Shown piece by piece: positions 17,801-26,883 of a stretch of DNA of 64,000 nt (position 1 is the stretch's first letter; each line of letters starts with the position of its first letter). A model generated the notes under the pieces. It saw nothing but the letters and a program-made list of their open reading frames with translations. It was not told the DNA's origin and ran no database searches. Source of the stretch: Vibrio sp. Isolate32 (GTDB lineage: Bacteria > Pseudomonadota > Gammaproteobacteria > Enterobacterales > Vibrionaceae); the NCBI RefSeq assembly GCF_022397955.1, contig NZ_JAKEUQ010000003.1, positions 190,678 to 254,677 of the forward strand. The letters run 5' to 3'. Both the position numbers and the translations under genes were made by a program.

Positions 17801-19709
17801 ATGCTTGTTGGAAAAGATCGCGAGCTTCACGAAGATCAATGGTTTGGTCGCTCTTATGAAGCATTGAGAAATCTAAGATCCAATAGGTTGTCCCGTTGGT
17901 CTTACGCACTTCGTATGGCGACTCACCGATTACGCGTAGGCCAAAGTTTTCAAGCATTGGCATCACATCAGAAAGGTGAATTGGCTCTGCACTGTGGTAG
18001 AACAGTTTTAAGCGAACCGCTTTTGAGTCTGCAGCTTCTTCTTGTGGACGGTAGAAAAGCATACCAAGTTTGTTGTCTTCACTCAGTGCTTCTAAACGTT
18101 CTATGTCTGCAACAGCAGAACCTGGCATCATGTCTTCTTTGTACGAACGTGGGAATGCACGCATGTACTCTTTCGACAATGGAAGCCCTTTACTCTCACC
18201 AAAGTTTGCAATGATTGATTCAGATAGACGGTCATCCCACGTAGACGATACTTCCATTAAATTTTGCTCAATTGTTTTCACGTCCACATCCATGTTGTTG
18301 TTATCAACACGAACAATATAGTGCGTTCTTGCCAGAGGGCTCTCAGAGAAGTACGTTGTAAATTCTACTTCTTCTTCACACCCAAAGTACTGCTTCAAAA
18401 TGCGCTGTGTTTGGCGACGAAGCTCGGTGTTGTAACGATCTTTTGTTACGTAAACCATACAGCTAAAGAAACGGCCAAACGGGTCTTTGCGAACGAACAG
18501 ACGCAGAAGATCACGATCTTGCATCTGTACGACACCCGTACCCACTTCAAGTAGCTCTTCTTCGCGAGCTTGAAGCAGTTCATCACGTGGGTAGTTTTCA
18601 AGAATGTTGTGCAGCGCTTTATATGAGTATGAACCCTCACGGTAACCACTTGCATCCAAGATTCGTTCTACTTTCTCTCGAACTAGAGGAATCGTTTCAA
18701 CGGTTTGGTTATAGACCGCAGAGGTGTAAAGACCAGTAAAGCGATGTTCACCAATAACCTTACCATTCTTATCGAACTTCTTAATGCCGATGTAATCATT
18801 ATAAGCTGGGCGGTGAATGCGTGAAGCCGTGTTGCCCTTGGTTACGATAAGTACGTATGGTTTTTTTGCTTCTAGACGTGCAGAGTCAGAAAATTCAGAC
18901 AACTTAACGTTACGTACACGATCTGAATTTGCAAACAAACCAAGACCTTGCTCCTTGGTCGGTTGCAGCTCAGTATCGCCATTAACTGAAACTAGGTCAT
19001 ATTCCTTATAACCCATGAATGTAAAGTTGTGTTCGCCTAACCAACGAAGAAACGCCAACGTCTCATCGAAACGTTGGCCGTCTACTGGAATGCTGTCTTT
19101 CTGCTGCTCAACCTGATCTGTTACTTCTTTCAGTCTTTCAACCATTTTAAGCCAGTCGTTAACCACTAAGCTTGTATCGGTGAAAATGTCTAGAAGCTCT
19201 GTTTTCAAGGCCGTCATTTCAGCCTTGCTGCTCAAACGGTCAACCTCAATATGGAATAGAGATTGGAAAACACCTTCGCCACTGCTCACACCCATTACGC
19301 TTCCTGAATCAGAACGAGAGATTTGTGTTGGGTTGTGCAACATAAGGTGAGAAGAAAGGTCTAGGCGAGTCAATGCCATTTTTACAGAATCAACAAGAAA
19401 TGGGCTGTCTGGTACCACTATCTCAACGATCGTGTGAGTAGACTGCCAACCCTGACGGCTTACCGTCGGGTTGAAAACGCGTACCGAGATTTCGTCGGCT
19501 TTCTTTTCGTTGATGTGGTGCCATAAGCTAACTACAGCACCATATAAATCGGATTCGTTTCTCTGAGTCAGGTCGTCGTGAGAAACGTTACTAAACAAGT
19601 GTTGAGCAAGTTGAGTTACGAGAGGTCGATGAGCAAGGTCAAGTTTGTCTTGAATCAGCTTGTAAACTTTTTCAAGTAAAACTGGAACCACAGTTTCACG
19701 TGCGGTCAT
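14868..19709 (-). CDS. gdhB: GdhB, large NAD-specific glutamate dehydrogenase
   Basis: The protein of about 1613 residues belongs to the 180-kDa NAD-dependent glutamate dehydrogenases, which oxidise glutamate to 2-oxoglutarate and ammonia. The long N-terminal half carries ACT-like regulatory segments. The catalytic domain follows around residues 800-1250, with 'RGGKVARGGLRWSDRQEDFR' (substrate-binding region) and 'GAKGGFVCKR' with its lysine. The start at ATG 19709 is preceded by GTGGAG; the longer frame begins with a TTG lacking such a site. A run of nine G residues on the coding strand (16564-16572) encodes Gly-Gly-Gly and could be a slippage site. It is monocistronic with its own terminator. 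Confidence 0.97.
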   Translation of the reverse strand: MTARETVVPVLLEKVYKLIQDKLDLAHRPLVTQLAQHLFSNVSHDDLTQRNESDLYGAVVSLWHHINEKKADEISVRVFNPTVSRQGWQSTHTIVEIVVPDSPFLVDSVKMALTRLDLSSHLMLHNPTQISRSDSGSVMGVSSGEGVFQSLFHIEVDRLSSKAEMTALKTELLDIFTDTSLVVNDWLKMVERLKEVTDQVEQQKDSIPVDGQRFDETLAFLRWLGEHNFTFMGYKEYDLVSVNGDTELQPTKEQGLGLFANSDRVRNVKLSEFSDSARLEAKKPYVLIVTKGNTASRIHRPAYNDYIGIKKFDKNGKVIGEHRFTGLYTSAVYNQTVETIPLVREKVERILDASGYREGSYSYKALHNILENYPRDELLQAREEELLEVGTGVVQMQDRDLLRLFVRKDPFGRFFSCMVYVTKDRYNTELRRQTQRILKQYFGCEEEVEFTTYFSESPLARTHYIVRVDNNNMDVDVKTIEQNLMEVSSTWDDRLSESIIANFGESKGLPLSKEYMRAFPRSYKEDMMPGSAVADIERLEALSEDNKLGMLFYRPQEEAADSKAVRLKLFYHSAEPIHLSDVMPMLENFGLRVIGESPYEVRKTNGTTYWILDFSMLHKSDQTIDLREARDLFQQAFAAIWAGELDSDGFNRLVLGAGLSGREISILRAYARYMRQVGFPFSQQYIEDTLSHYPELAKGLVSLFGKRFDPKLKGSVKGQQDLIKKITEQLDHVESLDDDRIIRRYMEMISATLRTNYYQVDENKQSKPWLALKMRPSEIPDIPAPVPAFEIFVYAPDIEGVHLRGGKVARGGLRWSDRQEDFRTEILGLVKAQQVKNTVIVPVGAKGGFVCKRQHTMSGRDEIFAEGQRCYKRFIRALLDVSDNIIEGEVIPPKNVVRHDEDDPYLVVAADKGTATFSDLANSVSEEYNFWLGDAFASGGSNGYDHKAMGITAKGGWESVKRHFREMGINCQTTDFTAIGVGDMAGDVFGNGMLLSKHIRLQAAFNHMHIFIDPNPDSASSWVERDRLFNLPRSSWEDYNKELISQGGGIFSRRAKSISLTPEIQKMLGTKKASMAPNDLIKAILSMEVDLLWNGGIGTYVKSSSETHTDVGDRANDVLRINGGDLKAKVVGEGGNLGMTQLGRIEYALTGGRVNTDFVDNVGGVDCSDNEVNIKIFLNGLVSNGDLTVKQRNQVLESMEDEVGEIVLDDAYCQAESISVTEHQGVSLVKEQIRFIHTMEKAGYLDRGLEYIPDDETLLEREKQGQGLTRPELSVLIAYGKMVLKEDLVSDDIANDEFHAQQLMQYFPTELRRNYYQHMDNHPLRAEIIATALANQMVNEMGCNFITRLQEETGANIVDIANAYAASREIYGLGQVLKSIRELDNISSSEAQYELLYHVRRTLRRLTRWLLRNRTGKQSVKALVELYQGDVVAITEKLDENLVASEVEEHQAMAQVWIDQGVTAELANSVARLSSLYSALDISTVARETGKTVQQASKLYFNLGDRLSLHWFLKQINGQAVDNNWQALARAAFREDLDWQQRQLTGQVLNCGCGSDLDVIKALDDWMESNSVSLHRWESILNEFKVGSVHEFAKFSVALRELMLLNLNCMSKD

Positions 19710-19937
19710 AGTCACACTCCACAATTAGAATTGTATTTTATTATTAGGGGTATCACTTAATCTGGTGTTTGAATTACGCCGTTGAGCGCTTGTCTACTAA
19801 CGAGTTAAGCAAAGGTAATGCATTGGTTTATTGTAAAAGCATTATTGAAAAACGGTTAATTGTTTTAACTGTGGTAGGAGGTGAAATGTTTGATTATGTG
19901 ATTAAGATTCCTTTTAACTCACTAGGCATGCCAAGCT

Positions 19938-20156
19938 TTACAGAGCTTCCAACTTGATAAACTTATTTTTCTGGTCAGTTGTCAGTCTAAATTGCCCTCT
20001 AACCCCTATTTGTGTAAGAAAAGGTCTGAACCGAGTTGCAGGTAACTGTATGCGCAATCCTGTTGTTGTTATTACTTGAACTTGACTTGCCGCACCCGAA
20101 TAACTGACCAGAAACTGCTGATATGAGATGTTAAGTTGGAAAATATAATGATTCAT
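19938..20156 (-). CDS. DUF2835 family protein, preceded by a LexA box
   Basis: The 72-residue protein matches DUF2835: 'YIFQLNISYQQFLVSYSGAA' at the start, 'TGLRIQLPATRFRPFLT' in the middle and 'GVRGQFRLTTDQKNKFIKL' at the end. No function is known for the family. The ATG at 20156 has AGG a few bases upstream, and a near-perfect LexA box overlaps that leader (20162-20181), so expression as part of the SOS response is expected. The gene lies between gdhB and pepN, all on the minus strand, with its own upstream region. It is easy to miss because of its size. Confidence 0.85.
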   Translation of the reverse strand: MNHYIFQLNISYQQFLVSYSGAASQVQVITTTGLRIQLPATRFRPFLTQIGVRGQFRLTTDQKNKFIKLEAL

Positions 20157-20161
20157 ACAAA

Positions 20162-20181
20162 ACCTGTATAAACGTACAGTA
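20162..20181 (-). promoter_or_regulatory. LexA (SOS) box upstream of DUF2835
   Basis: The 20-mer ACCTGTATAAACGTACAGTA has the CTGT-N8-ACAG core with an AT-rich centre and ends like the E. coli consensus. It begins 6 bp from the DUF2835 start codon and overlaps its ribosome site, so LexA binding would block transcription of this gene. Confidence 0.8.
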
Positions 20182-20286
20182 TCGGTGTTTTTGGCACTTA
20201 ACGATGTCTAACTGTAAAAACGTTCTGTCTTAAAAAGTTGGGGAGTTCACCCACTCTGGCTTGCTTAAGTGCCGAAACCCCTCAAA

Positions 20287-20321
20287 CAAAAAATCAGTGG
20301 TAGATGCTCTCTACCACTGAT
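20287..20321 (-). terminator. pepN terminator
   Basis: A perfect 12-bp stem ATCAGTGGTAGA/TCTACCACTGAT with a five-base loop is followed on the minus strand by six T residues. It lies 62 bp after the pepN stop. Confidence 0.92.
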
Positions 20322-20382
20322 AAATTTTCTTCATGAGTAAACCGCTTCTTAGCAAGCCGGCTTACACTATTGAGTTCTTCAC

Positions 20383-22989
20383 TTAAGCTTCTAGTGCTTT
20401 TGTTACTTTCTCAAATAGGTCTTTTGCAAGATTATCCATGTTCTTCAACGTCTCAAGCTCTGTTTTGATAAGTGCTTGACGCTCGTCATCATACTTACGG
20501 AACTTAAGCAGTGGGTCAATCAGACGCGAAGCAACTTGCGGGTTACTGCTGTTTAGTTCACGTAAGATCTCACCAGCAAACGCATAACCCTGTCCCGACT
20601 TATCATGGAATTGAACCGGGTTCATGTTGAAGAATGAACCAACTAAGTTACGCGTGCGGTTCGGGTTCTTCAAGCTGAACGCCTGATGTGACATAGACTC
20701 TTTGATCACTTCAAGTGCATTTAAACTTGGGTTAGTACCTTGCAGCGCAAACCATTTATCCATAACAAGACCATCGTGTTTCCACTTGTCACTGTAATCC
20801 GCCATCAAGCTTTCACGACAAGGCAATTTTGCACTGTTAGCAGCGCCCATTGCAGCCATGGTGTCAGTCATGTTGTTTGCTGTTTGATACATCTCAACTA
20901 CCAAGTCGTTACCCTGCTCTGTATGAGCTAAGTAGCTTAGGCAAACTTTACGCAGAGTACGCTTACCGATAGAGTCGTGATCAATTGTATAGTCCGTTAG
21001 TGCATGGATGTGATATAACGCAGCCAGCTCATCTTCAAGCTCTGCTGCTAGCGTTACCTTCATCGAGTTAAGCACTGACGCGACAGCATCAATATCAACA
21101 CGTTCATACCAACCTGACACTTCATTGTGGCTTGGCAGTGACAGCATTTCAGCAATGAATGCAGGTTCTAGAGAGTCACTCAGTAACACACCGCGGAATG
21201 CATCAACAACAGACGCTGATAATTCAAACTTCTGACCTTGTTGAACGTTCTCAACGTTACTGCGAATGTACTTAGCCAATAACATTTGGCCCGCATCCCA
21301 ACGAGAAAACTCATTGCGTGCATTCACCATTAGGAAGATCAGCTCTTCATCAGAATAATCGTATTCGAGTTTTACTGGTGCAGAGAATTCACGCAGCAAT
21401 GATGGCACTGGTTTCTCGTTTACGTTCTCGAACACAAAAGTCTGTTCAGCTTCTTTCACATCTAACACATTGTGAACTGGCTTACCGTTATATTGTAACT
21501 CGATCACATCACCCGTCGCTGTGTACAGTTCGATGTCTAGAGGAATATGCAGTATTTGCTTTTTAGCTTGTTCGTGAGTTGGCGCCGTTACTTGGCGAGT
21601 TGTTAATGTGTACTGTTTCTTCTCTGCGTCGTAATGGCTTTCAACAGATAGCGTCGGCGTACCAGACTGGCTATACCATAAACGGAACTGAGACAGATCA
21701 ACACCCGATGCATCTTCCATTGCTGCGACGAAATCTTCACACGTTGCTGCCGTACCATCGTGACGTTCGAAATACAGTTTCATGCCTTTTTGGAAACCGT
21801 CTTCACCCAACAATGTGTGGATCATACGGATCACTTCACTGCCCTTCTCGTACACGGTCAATGTATAAAAGTTATTCATTTCTATCACTTTTTCCGGACG
21901 GATTGGGTGAGACATTGGGCTTGCATCTTCAGCGAATTGCGGACCGCGAATGATACGCACATTGTTAATACGGTTAACTGCGCGAGAGCCAAGATCCGAT
22001 GAGAACTCTTGGTCACGGAATACGGTTAGACCTTCTTTCAAACTCAGCTGGAACCAATCGCGACAAGTCACTCGGTTACCTGTCCAGTTATGGAAGTATT
22101 CATGGCCAATTACCGCTTCAATACCTAAGTAATCGGTATCCGTTGCGGTTTGGTCGTTCGCCAAAACAAACTTAGAGTTAAATACGTTCAGGCCTTTGTT
22201 TTCCATCGCACCCATGTTGAAGAAATCAACCGCTACGATCATGTAGATATCTAGGTCGTACTCTAAGTTAAAGCGCTCTTCATCCCACTTCATTGAGTTA
22301 ATCAAAGAAACCATTGCGTGGTTTGCACGGTCTAGGTTGCCTTTATCAACAAAGATTTCTAGGTCAACTTTACGGCCCGATTGCGTGGTGTAGGCATCTC
22401 GAAGCACGTCGAAGTCACCAGCTACTAGAGCAAACAAGTACGCTGGTTTCGGGTGCGGGTCTTGCCATTTAACCCAGTGACGACCATTTTCCGCCTCACC
22501 TTCATCAATGCGGTTACCATTACTTAATAAGAATGGGTTTTCCGCTTTGTCCGCGATAACAGTAGTCGTGAACTTTGCCAGTACATCAGGGCGATCCATG
22601 TAGTATGTGATACGACGGAAACCTTCCGCTTCACACTGAGTACAGAACGCACCACCTGATTTGTACAGCCCTTCAAGCGCACTGTTCCCTTCAGGGTTAA
22701 CTTCAGTCACGATCGTTAATGTGAATTCTTTTGGTAAATCATTCAGTGTAAGTTGAGTTTCAGACTGCTCACACTGAGTCCATTCTTTACCTTCTACCAA
22801 AACAGAAACCAGCGTCAAGCCTTCACCATCAAGTACTAATGTCGCGCTGTCTTTCTCCTGCTTAACACTAGATACCGCCGTAATGATGGATGCTGAATCG
22901 TACAAATCGAAAGTAAGATCGATTTCAGAAATAGTGTGAGATGGTGATTGATAATCTTTACGATACTTGGCTTGAGGTGTATGTGCCAT
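20383..22989 (-). CDS. pepN: PepN, aminopeptidase N (M1 family)
   Basis: The 868-residue protein is full-length PepN, the main cytoplasmic aminopeptidase. It has the 'GAMEN' substrate motif and the zinc site 'HEYFHNW' with the second glutamate 18 residues later ('SLKEGLTVFRDQEF'). The start has AAGGA seven bases upstream. It is a single-gene unit with a strong terminator. The assignment is secure. Confidence 0.98.
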   Translation of the reverse strand: MAHTPQAKYRKDYQSPSHTISEIDLTFDLYDSASIITAVSSVKQEKDSATLVLDGEGLTLVSVLVEGKEWTQCEQSETQLTLNDLPKEFTLTIVTEVNPEGNSALEGLYKSGGAFCTQCEAEGFRRITYYMDRPDVLAKFTTTVIADKAENPFLLSNGNRIDEGEAENGRHWVKWQDPHPKPAYLFALVAGDFDVLRDAYTTQSGRKVDLEIFVDKGNLDRANHAMVSLINSMKWDEERFNLEYDLDIYMIVAVDFFNMGAMENKGLNVFNSKFVLANDQTATDTDYLGIEAVIGHEYFHNWTGNRVTCRDWFQLSLKEGLTVFRDQEFSSDLGSRAVNRINNVRIIRGPQFAEDASPMSHPIRPEKVIEMNNFYTLTVYEKGSEVIRMIHTLLGEDGFQKGMKLYFERHDGTAATCEDFVAAMEDASGVDLSQFRLWYSQSGTPTLSVESHYDAEKKQYTLTTRQVTAPTHEQAKKQILHIPLDIELYTATGDVIELQYNGKPVHNVLDVKEAEQTFVFENVNEKPVPSLLREFSAPVKLEYDYSDEELIFLMVNARNEFSRWDAGQMLLAKYIRSNVENVQQGQKFELSASVVDAFRGVLLSDSLEPAFIAEMLSLPSHNEVSGWYERVDIDAVASVLNSMKVTLAAELEDELAALYHIHALTDYTIDHDSIGKRTLRKVCLSYLAHTEQGNDLVVEMYQTANNMTDTMAAMGAANSAKLPCRESLMADYSDKWKHDGLVMDKWFALQGTNPSLNALEVIKESMSHQAFSLKNPNRTRNLVGSFFNMNPVQFHDKSGQGYAFAGEILRELNSSNPQVASRLIDPLLKFRKYDDERQALIKTELETLKNMDNLAKDLFEKVTKALEA

Positions 22990-23075
22990 GACGAGTTCCT
23001 TTTGATCGTTATACGTAATAATTTTTTAACTGTATATATCTAAAGGTTGAGCGCCAAGAACACAAGGGGAATATT

Positions 23076-23107
23076 AAAAAAAGGAGGCATTGTAGGAAAA
23101 TGCCTCC
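23076..23107 (-). terminator. Terminator of the secreted protein gene at 23207
   Basis: The 8-bp stem GGAGGCAT/ATGCCTCC reads on the minus strand into seven T residues, about 100 bp after the stop codon of the upstream gene. Confidence 0.85.
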
Positions 23108-23206
23108 ATGTTTTACTATTTTATCAATCAAATCAGATAGGAACGGCCAAGAAACGAACTGTATGCCATATTTTCAACGAGCCGATTTTACAGCGAAAAA
23201 CAGTAC

Positions 23207-23890
23207 TTATCGTATGCGATTAAGCACCGCAAACATGTCTCCCTCTTCACCTTGAAGCGTCAAAACGTCGCTGTTTAGTGTGTAACGAGTGCCATGTTCG
23301 CCGTTCTCATAAAGCAACACTAACTGGTCACCTTCGGTGTAGTACACCCCACGACGAACGACTTCACCGCCTTCTTCATCTGATACTCGGAACATGAAAA
23401 TGAAGTCAGGTTGGAGCACTAAGTCCATTTTTTGAATGTTACTTGCTCGCAAATCACTACCAGATAATTCAGCGCTTGACCATATTCCAGCAAGTGCGTT
23501 GGGTAAGGCTTTAGTGAACATAACGCCGTTAAGATTCAGCATATTATGATTACTACTGTACGCGTAAACTTGAGGCTCTGAGGTATTTAACCCCAAAATA
23601 ATCGTGTCTTCATTGGCGTTATAAAAACCTTCCCAATGATCGACACTGTAGTCTTTCTTTTGAATATCAATTGAAAATGAGTAGTTTGAATCAAGAGTAA
23701 GCTTAATTGCCCTAAAGTTCTCAGTGCCTTGCTCTGGATCTGGATTCATCAAATACCAATCGCCAAGCAACAGAGGAAGATCAAAATGAGATAGATTGCT
23801 ATCAATTTTTGATTGCTGATCGTTAGGAGTAACTTCACTCCCAAAAGCAGCAAAACTTAAACAAGATAAAAATAGTAGAATCCATTTCAT
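23207..23890 (-). CDS. Secreted protein of unknown function
   Basis: A 227-residue protein that I do not recognise. It starts at the ATG at 23890, which has GAGGGGG upstream; the longer frame to 23962 would place 24 residues in front of a clear signal peptide ('MKWILLFLSCLSFAAFGS'). The mature part has two similar segments: 'LLLGDWYLMNPD...IKLTLDSNYSFSIDI' and 'ALAGIWSSAELS...MDLVLQPDFIFMFRV', each ending in strands, which suggests a duplicated lipocalin-like or beta-rich domain. It lies between prc and pepN and has its own terminator. No function is proposed. Confidence 0.75.
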   Translation of the reverse strand: MKWILLFLSCLSFAAFGSEVTPNDQQSKIDSNLSHFDLPLLLGDWYLMNPDPEQGTENFRAIKLTLDSNYSFSIDIQKKDYSVDHWEGFYNANEDTIILGLNTSEPQVYAYSSNHNMLNLNGVMFTKALPNALAGIWSSAELSGSDLRASNIQKMDLVLQPDFIFMFRVSDEEGGEVVRRGVYYTEGDQLVLLYENGEHGTRYTLNSDVLTLQGEEGDMFAVLNRIR

Positions 23891-24102
23891 AAGCGCCCCC
23901 TCGTTTTTCTTTAAGCTTAGGCACGTAATGAATAGAAAGCGAAAAAATATGATCCAAGTCACTAAATTTTAAATGCGAAGTAACTTAAATGTCATTATTT
24001 ACCAAACAGAAATCTAGAAAACTCACAGGGCATTCCCTTACTAACTAGCAATAAAAACCAAAAGAAACATATAGATAGAGATACATCAGACCGAACAGAT
24101 AC

Positions 24103-24131
24103 AAAAAAAGCGAGCCTAAGCTCGCTTTTTA
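24103..24131. terminator. prc terminator, symmetric
   Basis: A perfect 11-bp stem AAAAAGCGAGC/GCTCGCTTTTT with a CTAA loop has T-tracts on both strands. It lies 20 bp after the prc stop codon. Confidence 0.9.
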
Positions 24132-24150
24132 ATTTCAACAGGCGGTAAGC

Positions 24151-26145
24151 CTATTTCTTTATCATATCTAGCATGATTGCAACCGACTCATCAAGATAAG
24201 CATCCGGGGCTTCGTAGTCTTTTGGAATATCATCCAACGTTTTAAATGCCTCTAATTTAGCGGCTTTTTGACGTTGATTGATACGATCTAGACGAAGCAC
24301 ATCCGCATCATCACTCTCTTGTTGACGAACCTTTTCATTAAGAGAAAGGTCGTTGTCGTCTTTATCTGCCTTATATTTTTCAATATCTTGCGCGATAAAG
24401 CCAAATTCCATGTCTGTTGCGATACGAGCTTGGTGTTTAGCCGTCAACGCTGCGATCTGCTCATCGTTACGCTGTAACACTGAGTACTTCGCTTTGTCTA
24501 TGCTGTCCCAAGGAAGAGCATTGTCTTCAACACTTTCACCAGTATCTGCCGGGTCAATTGGCGTTGGGTAAGCAATATCAGGTACTACACCTTTGTTTTG
24601 CGTACTGCCACCATTGATTCGGTAGAATTTCTGGATTGTGTATTGAACATAGCCCAACTCTTTGTCGAACAAATCATAAATATGATTCAAAGAACGATGC
24701 TGTTGTACCGTACCTTTACCGAAAGAGTTTTCACCTAGGATGATTGCACGACCGTAATCCTGCATCGCTGCTGCAAAGATCTCAGATGCCGAAGCACTGT
24801 AGCGATTTACCAACACCGTTAATGGACCTTGGTAACTGATTTCACCATCAGTATCGCTATTCACTTTGACACGACCGTAGCTATCACGAACCTGAACAAC
24901 AGGCCCCTCTTTGATAAACAAACCAGAGAGTTCAGTTGCTTCCGTTAGTGCACCACCGCCGTTGTTTCGCAGATCAACAATAATACCTTCAACACCTTGC
25001 TCTTTAAGCTCAGTGATCAGTTTATCGGTATCTTTAGAAAGGCCAACATAGAAACTTGGTACTTCTAGTACACCAATCTTCTTGCCATCTTTCTCGATAA
25101 CTTCTGATTTAACAGCGCGGTCTTCTAAACGAATCTTATCGCGCACAATTGTGACAACGTGACTTTTTGCATCTTTACCATCTGGCAAGATCTGTAGCTT
25201 AACTTTAGTCCCTTTCGGTCCTTTAATTAATTGCACTACATCGTCTAAACGCCAGCCGATAACATCAACAATCTCTTCGCCATCTTGACCAACGCCAACA
25301 ATACGGTCGCCATCGCTCAATTGTTTGCTATTTGACGCAGGGCCACCAGCAACTAAAGATCGAATAACGGTGTAGTCGTCTGTCATCTGAAGTACAGCAC
25401 CAATGCCTTCTAGAGATAGATTCATCTCAGATTGGAATTGCTCTGCATTTCTTGGAGAAAGGTAACTGGTGTGCGGATCAACTTCACGCGCGAATGCGTT
25501 CATGTAGATTTGGAAAGCATCTTCGTTGTGCGATTGCGTAATACGCTTCATCGCATTGTTGTAACGCTTTTCCAAAACTTCTTGAATCTCTGGCCACTCT
25601 TTACCAGTTAGTTTTAGATTCAACGCATCGTATTTAACGCGTTTTCTCCAAAGCTCATTCACTTCAGCGATATCTTTCGGCCACGCTGCTTCACTTCGAT
25701 TAAGTTCGATAGTTTCATCGGTATCAAACTTGATTTCAGTATCGAGCAAAGACAATGCATATTGAAAACGTTCAAAACGCTTCTGCATAGACAAATTATA
25801 AACATCGAATGCAATCTGGTTATTGCCTGCTTTCAGTTGATCATCAATTTGTGTAGATGACGCAGCGAAAGAGTCAATATCAGCTTGAGTGAAGATATTA
25901 CGATTATAATCCAGCATCTCTAAGTAACGATTAAAGATAGCTTGAGAGAAATCATCGTTAAGATTGAAGTGTTTATAATGAGAACGAGTAAATCGAGAAG
26001 TAACACGTTTACTAGCAGTTTCGTGTTGGACCTCAGGAGCGAGTAGAGGTAAATCGTCCTGATCTAATTTGGCTTCAAGAGCCTGAGCTGAAGCCGCTAG
26101 CCAAAAGCTAGCAGCAATCAGTGTCAATTTTGAACGGCATTTCAT
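24151..26145 (-). CDS. prc: Prc (Tsp), carboxy-terminal processing protease
   Basis: The 664-residue periplasmic protease has a signal peptide ('LIAASFWLAASAQA'), an N-terminal helical domain, a PDZ domain around residues 235-320 ('LEGIGAVLQMTDDYTVIRSL' to 'VKLQILPDG') and an S41 domain. The catalytic serine is in 'NRYSASASEIF' and the lysine in 'SFGKGTVQ'. It degrades ssrA-tagged and other proteins with non-polar C-termini and processes FtsI in E. coli. It starts 17 bp after the proQ stop codon, the same proQ-prc arrangement as in enteric bacteria, so the two are co-transcribed. Confidence 0.97.
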   Translation of the reverse strand: MKCRSKLTLIAASFWLAASAQALEAKLDQDDLPLLAPEVQHETASKRVTSRFTRSHYKHFNLNDDFSQAIFNRYLEMLDYNRNIFTQADIDSFAASSTQIDDQLKAGNNQIAFDVYNLSMQKRFERFQYALSLLDTEIKFDTDETIELNRSEAAWPKDIAEVNELWRKRVKYDALNLKLTGKEWPEIQEVLEKRYNNAMKRITQSHNEDAFQIYMNAFAREVDPHTSYLSPRNAEQFQSEMNLSLEGIGAVLQMTDDYTVIRSLVAGGPASNSKQLSDGDRIVGVGQDGEEIVDVIGWRLDDVVQLIKGPKGTKVKLQILPDGKDAKSHVVTIVRDKIRLEDRAVKSEVIEKDGKKIGVLEVPSFYVGLSKDTDKLITELKEQGVEGIIVDLRNNGGGALTEATELSGLFIKEGPVVQVRDSYGRVKVNSDTDGEISYQGPLTVLVNRYSASASEIFAAAMQDYGRAIILGENSFGKGTVQQHRSLNHIYDLFDKELGYVQYTIQKFYRINGGSTQNKGVVPDIAYPTPIDPADTGESVEDNALPWDSIDKAKYSVLQRNDEQIAALTAKHQARIATDMEFGFIAQDIEKYKADKDDNDLSLNEKVRQQESDDADVLRLDRINQRQKAAKLEAFKTLDDIPKDYEAPDAYLDESVAIMLDMIKK

Positions 26146-26162
26146 GCGTAGGAGTATCTCCT

Positions 26163-26786
26163 TTAAGCGCGCAAGTGCTCCGCTTTAACAACCATTTGTA
26201 GGCCGTTTGCTAACTGAACACGCACATCTTCCTTATTGATTTCAACAATGGTCGCAGCCATGTTTCCTTTACCCATGTTCACATTTACTTCTTTGCCAGC
26301 GATGAATTCGTCAGCGTTCAAAGCGCGTGTTTCTACAGGCTTTTCTACTTTTGGTGCTTTAGGCGCTTGACGACGAGCCTGTTGAGCTTTCTTCGCCTTA
26401 GATTTCGCTTTGCCTTCTTCACGAGCTTTTTGTGCTTGTTCTTTACGACGAGCCTGAACTTTCGCTTTGCTTTCTGCAAGTGTAGCTTTAGCGTGCTCAA
26501 CGTGCTCTTCTTCTAGTGTGCCACACGCGTTGCCGTCTAGGTCAACACGTTCTGCGCCAGCTTTTACGCCGTGTAGGTAACGCCATGATGATGTGTACTG
26601 TCTTAACGCTGCACGAAGCTGAGTCTTACTTACTTTTTCGTCTTCATTTAGACGTTCAGCAAGATCTTGAAAAATACCAATTTTAAGTGGCTTCGCTTCA
26701 CCTTCTAGAGTAAAGCATTTAGGGAAACATTCAGCAATATATGCGATAACTTCTTTGCTGTTTTTTAACTTTTCAGTGTTTTCCAT
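26163..26786 (-). CDS. proQ: ProQ, RNA chaperone
   Basis: The 207-residue protein has the FinO/ProQ RNA-binding domain at residues about 5-120 ('[10 protein letters not shown]', '[15 protein letters not shown]'), a lysine/arginine/alanine-rich linker (about 120-155) and a C-terminal Tudor-like domain. ProQ binds many structured sRNAs and mRNA 3' ends. The start has AGGA seven bases upstream. It leads the proQ-prc unit. msrC lies upstream on the same strand. Confidence 0.97.
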   Translation of the reverse strand: MENTEKLKNSKEVIAYIAECFPKCFTLEGEAKPLKIGIFQDLAERLNEDEKVSKTQLRAALRQYTSSWRYLHGVKAGAERVDLDGNACGTLEEEHVEHAKATLAESKAKVQARRKEQAQKAREEGKAKSKAKKAQQARRQAPKAPKVEKPVETRALNADEFIAGKEVNVNMGKGNMAATIVEINKEDVRVQLANGLQMVVKAEHLRA

Positions 26787-26883
26787 GTGGGTTCCTGGTT
26801 TTTGCGGTTTTCCGCGAGCATTAAGAAAATATTTTTACGTATTATAGAGAGATGCTTGGGAAAAACCACAGTAAGAGAATAAT

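Noticed and set aside
19769..19957. 62-codon plus-strand frame between gdhB and DUF2835
   Set aside because: It overlaps the end of the conserved DUF2835 gene on the other strand and has no similarity I can recognise, despite a GGAGGTGAA inside it.
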